Shown here: piece by piece, positions 61,706-64,000 of the stretch
Position numbering within the stretch: the stretch's first letter is position 1
How the letters are laid out: each line of letters starts with the position of its first letter
Assembly: GCF_017353415.1 (NCBI RefSeq)
Contig: NZ_JAFMPX010000009.1
Coordinates: forward strand, 1-64,000
Length of the DNA: 64,000 bases
Reading direction: 5' to 3'
Source of the DNA: Arthrobacter sp. E3
GTDB lineage: Bacteria; Actinomycetota; Actinomycetes; Actinomycetales; Micrococcaceae
Position numbers and translations under genes: made by a program
The notes under the pieces: model-generated
What the model saw: the letters and a program-made list of their open reading frames with translations, nothing else
Databases searched by the model: none
Told to the model about the DNA's origin: nothing

Positions 61706-64000
61706 GGATCAGGCTGACGCTTAGGCGTGAACCGCAGGAGGACAAGAACCTGGCCGTCACAGTAGACGGCCTGGCCTCGGTGGGGGACATCGCCACCGAG
61801 CTGTATTTGTCGGATCCTTCCCGCAAGGGAGCCCAAGCGCCGAAAAACCTTTCGCTGTTGGTGGAGGAGTCCGTGGTGGGTGGCGTGCGTGGCGGCACGC
61901 TTCCGCCGGATGGCAACCTGCTGGAATCGGGGCTGCGCCCTGGCGCCACGGTGTCCTTGACACAGGTCAGCGAATCCTTCGCGGTGCCGCATCAGGACCG
62001 CGGCCCGGCCGCCGCCACTGTGCGCATCATTGCCGGACCTGACACAGGCAAGGAATTCGCGCTGCCCCAGGGCACCAGCTATGTGGGCCGCGACTTTGAC
62101 GTTGACGTGCGCCTCAGCGACCCCATGACGTCCAAACGCCACGCACGCATCACGGTCGGGGACACGATTGAAATCTCGGATACCGGCTCCGCCAACGGAC
62201 TCATGATGGAAGGCACCCAGATCTCGCGTGCCGTCCTGGGCTCCTACGACGAGGTGACCTTGGGCGAAACCACGCTTTCCATTGTGAGCCTGGGCCGCGG
62301 CGCGCAATCGGGGCCCAGCAGCCCGTTGGTGGAGTTCAACCGCTCCCCGCGAGTGGTGCCCCACTTCAAGGTGGAGGAACAAACCCTTCCCTCAGGACCG
62401 CAGCGGCCGCGGCGTGAACGCTTCCCGCTCGTGATGATGATCGCCCCGATCCTCATGGGTGCTGTGATGTTCGCTGTCACGAAAAGCGTGTTCAGCATCG
62501 TGTTCATAGCCATGATGCCGATGATGATGATCGGCAGCTGGATGGACCAAAAAGCGAATATCAAGCGCGAGACGAAGGACGCCGTGATCCAGTTCCGTGG
62601 AGCGGTCACGGAATTCCGCCGGCAAATGACGGCCCGCCAACAGGTGGAGCGGGCCGTGCGACTGGCAGAGAGCCCGTCCACGGCTGAGACCGTGGACGCC
62701 ATTTATAAGCTCGGTCCAATGATGTGGACGCACCGGCCGGAACACAAATCGTTCCTGTCACTGCGGCTCGGGGTGGGCCGTCAGCCCTCACGCACGCCTG
62801 TCAAGGTATCCAACGAGAACAACACCCTGCCCGAGTACATGGCCGAGATTCAGGACATCAAGACTGAATTCACCGACATTGACGCCGTGCCTGTCGTGGC
62901 GCAATTGCGTACCAGTGGTGCCCTGGGTGTGGCGGGTCCGCGCGGTGTGGTGGACGACGTCGCCCGAGCCCTGGTGCTGCAGGCTGTGGGATTGCATTCC
63001 CCGGCTGAGCTGGCTGTTGCGGCCATCACCTCCGCCGAGTCCAAGGAACGCTGGGAATGGTTGCAGTGGCTCCCGCACGTGGGGTCGGTGCACTCACCGC
63101 TGGCGGGGGATCATCTGGCGTCCGGCCACGGCGCCGGGGGTGTGCTCTTGGCAGCCCTGGAGGAACTGCTGTTGTCCCGCGGCGCCAACATGAGCGCCCA
63201 TGGGGCAGCCCATCGCGGTGCACTTGACGCGGCCAAACTCGAAATTCCCGCGCCGTCCACGCCGTCCCTGCTGGTCATCATTGAAGACGACGTCAAGGTT
63301 GACCGTGCGCGGCTGACCCGGTTGGTGGAGCATGGCGCCGATGTGGGCGTGCATGTTTTGTGGGTGGCCGGATCCGTCGAAGCCTTGCCGGCACCCTGCC
63401 GCGACTTTGTCCACGTTGCCGAAACAGCCACCACCGGCCAGGTCCGCCTGGGCCAGCTGACCTACCCCGTCAGCTGCGAGAGTGTCAGCGCCGAACTGGC
63501 CGCCCAACTGGCCCGTATGCTGGCACCTGTGGTGGACGCCGGGAAACCGGTTGATGACGACTCCGACCTTCCCCGCAGCGTCTCCTACGTGGCACTGGCC
63601 GGGCATGACCTGGTGGAAGGCACCACGGGCATCGCCGACCGCTGGCTGGAAAACAACTCCGTCTCCTCCCGCGCCGTGAAGAACCGCAAACACCAGGGCT
63701 CACTGCGCGCCCTGGTCGGTTCCAAGGGTGTTGAACCCATGTATCTCGACTTGAAAACTGAAGGGCCGCATGCCTTGGTGGGTGGCACCACCGGTGCTGG
63801 CAAATCCGAGTTCCTGCAGGCTTGGGTGCTGGGCATGGCTGCCGCCTACAGCCCGGACAGGCTCTCCTTCCTGTTTGTGGACTATAAGGGTGGCGCCGCC
63901 TTTGCCGACTGCGTCAAGCTCCCGCACACCGTGGGCCTGGTGACGGATCTTTCCCCGCACTTGGTGCGCCGCGCACTGACGTCCCTGCGAGCGGAACTGC
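61702..64000 (+). CDS. FHA-FtsK/SpoIIIE ATPase, EssC/EccC-like (partial, right end missing)
   Basis: 766 codons visible from ATG 61702; the frame is still open at the window end. An N-terminal beta-rich domain (RLTLRREPQEDKNLAVTVDG) is followed by an FHA domain (TSYVGRDFDVDV, DPMTSKRHARITV, DTGSANGLMM), two membrane helices at about 236-275 (PLVMMIAPILMGAVMFAVTK), a helical region, and a first FtsK-type ATPase with Walker A GGTTGAGKSEFLQ (about 692-704) and Walker B SFLFVDYKGGAAF. This is the arrangement of type VII secretion motors (EssC of Firmicutes, FHA forms in Actinobacteria). Further ATPase domains and possible WXG100 substrates would lie beyond 64000. Confidence 0.93.
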   Translation, partial: MRIRLTLRREPQEDKNLAVTVDGLASVGDIATELYLSDPSRKGAQAPKNLSLLVEESVVGGVRGGTLPPDGNLLESGLRPGATVSLTQVSESFAVPHQDRGPAAATVRIIAGPDTGKEFALPQGTSYVGRDFDVDVRLSDPMTSKRHARITVGDTIEISDTGSANGLMMEGTQISRAVLGSYDEVTLGETTLSIVSLGRGAQSGPSSPLVEFNRSPRVVPHFKVEEQTLPSGPQRPRRERFPLVMMIAPILMGAVMFAVTKSVFSIVFIAMMPMMMIGSWMDQKANIKRETKDAVIQFRGAVTEFRRQMTARQQVERAVRLAESPSTAETVDAIYKLGPMMWTHRPEHKSFLSLRLGVGRQPSRTPVKVSNENNTLPEYMAEIQDIKTEFTDIDAVPVVAQLRTSGALGVAGPRGVVDDVARALVLQAVGLHSPAELAVAAITSAESKERWEWLQWLPHVGSVHSPLAGDHLASGHGAGGVLLAALEELLLSRGANMSAHGAAHRGALDAAKLEIPAPSTPSLLVIIEDDVKVDRARLTRLVEHGADVGVHVLWVAGSVEALPAPCRDFVHVAETATTGQVRLGQLTYPVSCESVSAELAAQLARMLAPVVDAGKPVDDDSDLPRSVSYVALAGHDLVEGTTGIADRWLENNSVSSRAVKNRKHQGSLRALVGSKGVEPMYLDLKTEGPHALVGGTTGAGKSEFLQAWVLGMAAAYSPDRLSFLFVDYKGGAAFADCVKLPHTVGLVTDLSPHLVRRALTSLRAEL

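Noticed and set aside
1-64000. tRNA, rRNA or riboswitch genes
   Set aside because: No cloverleaf-compatible segment ending in CCA, no rRNA sequence and no known riboswitch core was recognised by eye; a covariance-model scan would be needed to exclude small RNAs.

Overview
The window looks like chromosome of a high-GC actinobacterium of the Micrococcaceae (Arthrobacter, Pseudarthrobacter or Paeniglutamicibacter type). The reasons are strong G/C third positions, frequent GTG/TTG starts, ATGA-type gene overlaps, several likely leaderless starts, an actinobacterial birA / accD / accE block, and a giant-protein / MoxR / DUF58 / FHA / kinase / FtsK cluster. I could not compute GC content or search a database; family names come from motifs read in the translations.

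Left part, 1-31.7 kb, accessory. A cut-off gene and maf (201-815, minus) are followed by an MFS efflux pump with a TetR repressor and tandem operators (875-3681). Next is an acetaldehyde/ethanol oxidation block on the minus strand (aldehyde dehydrogenase, AdhP, DUF779; 3942-7152). A lower-GC sortase-pilus island (9119-14591: LPLTG adhesin, LPLTG major pilin, class C sortase) is bracketed by two almost identical wrecked IS701-type elements (7655-8754 and 15238-16347). Then come an NAD(P)-binding epimerase-like protein, a GAF-domain regulator that probably serves the aldehyde block, a tetR-mmpL operon behind a 26-bp palindrome, a NarL-type two-component system, a DUF6326-like membrane protein, a dicarboxylate symporter, a DUF559/AbiEi-like gene flanked by related hairpin repeats, a DUF885 metallopeptidase-like protein and a FUSC-family exporter.

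Middle, 31.7-36.4 kb, core lipid metabolism and signalling. accE and accD (minus) are divergent from birA, a PH-domain membrane protein and a class III adenylate cyclase. In mycobacteria accD5-accE5-maf are adjacent; here about 31 kb lies between accE and maf on the same strand. The whole left part therefore reads as material accumulated in that junction.

Right part, 36.4-64 kb, one long plus-strand cluster. Two tandem giant paralogues (2072 and 2034 aa) carry an N-terminal membrane/signal segment, a propeller-like head, many Big_9/cadherin-like Ig repeats, FN3 domains and a Cys-containing tail. They are followed by MoxR, DUF58 and a TgpA-like membrane protein whose transglutaminase site has lost Cys and Asp. 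Then come a zinc-ribbon/RDD protein frameshifted away from its FHA domain, a PP2C phosphatase, a zinc-ribbon/FHA protein, a membrane Ser/Thr kinase, a degenerate FHA protein and an EssC/EccC-like FHA-FtsK ATPase cut by the window end. Nearly all of the genes overlap or abut. The layout suggests a phospho-regulated surface-protein assembly or type VII-like export machine, which is the most interesting system here.
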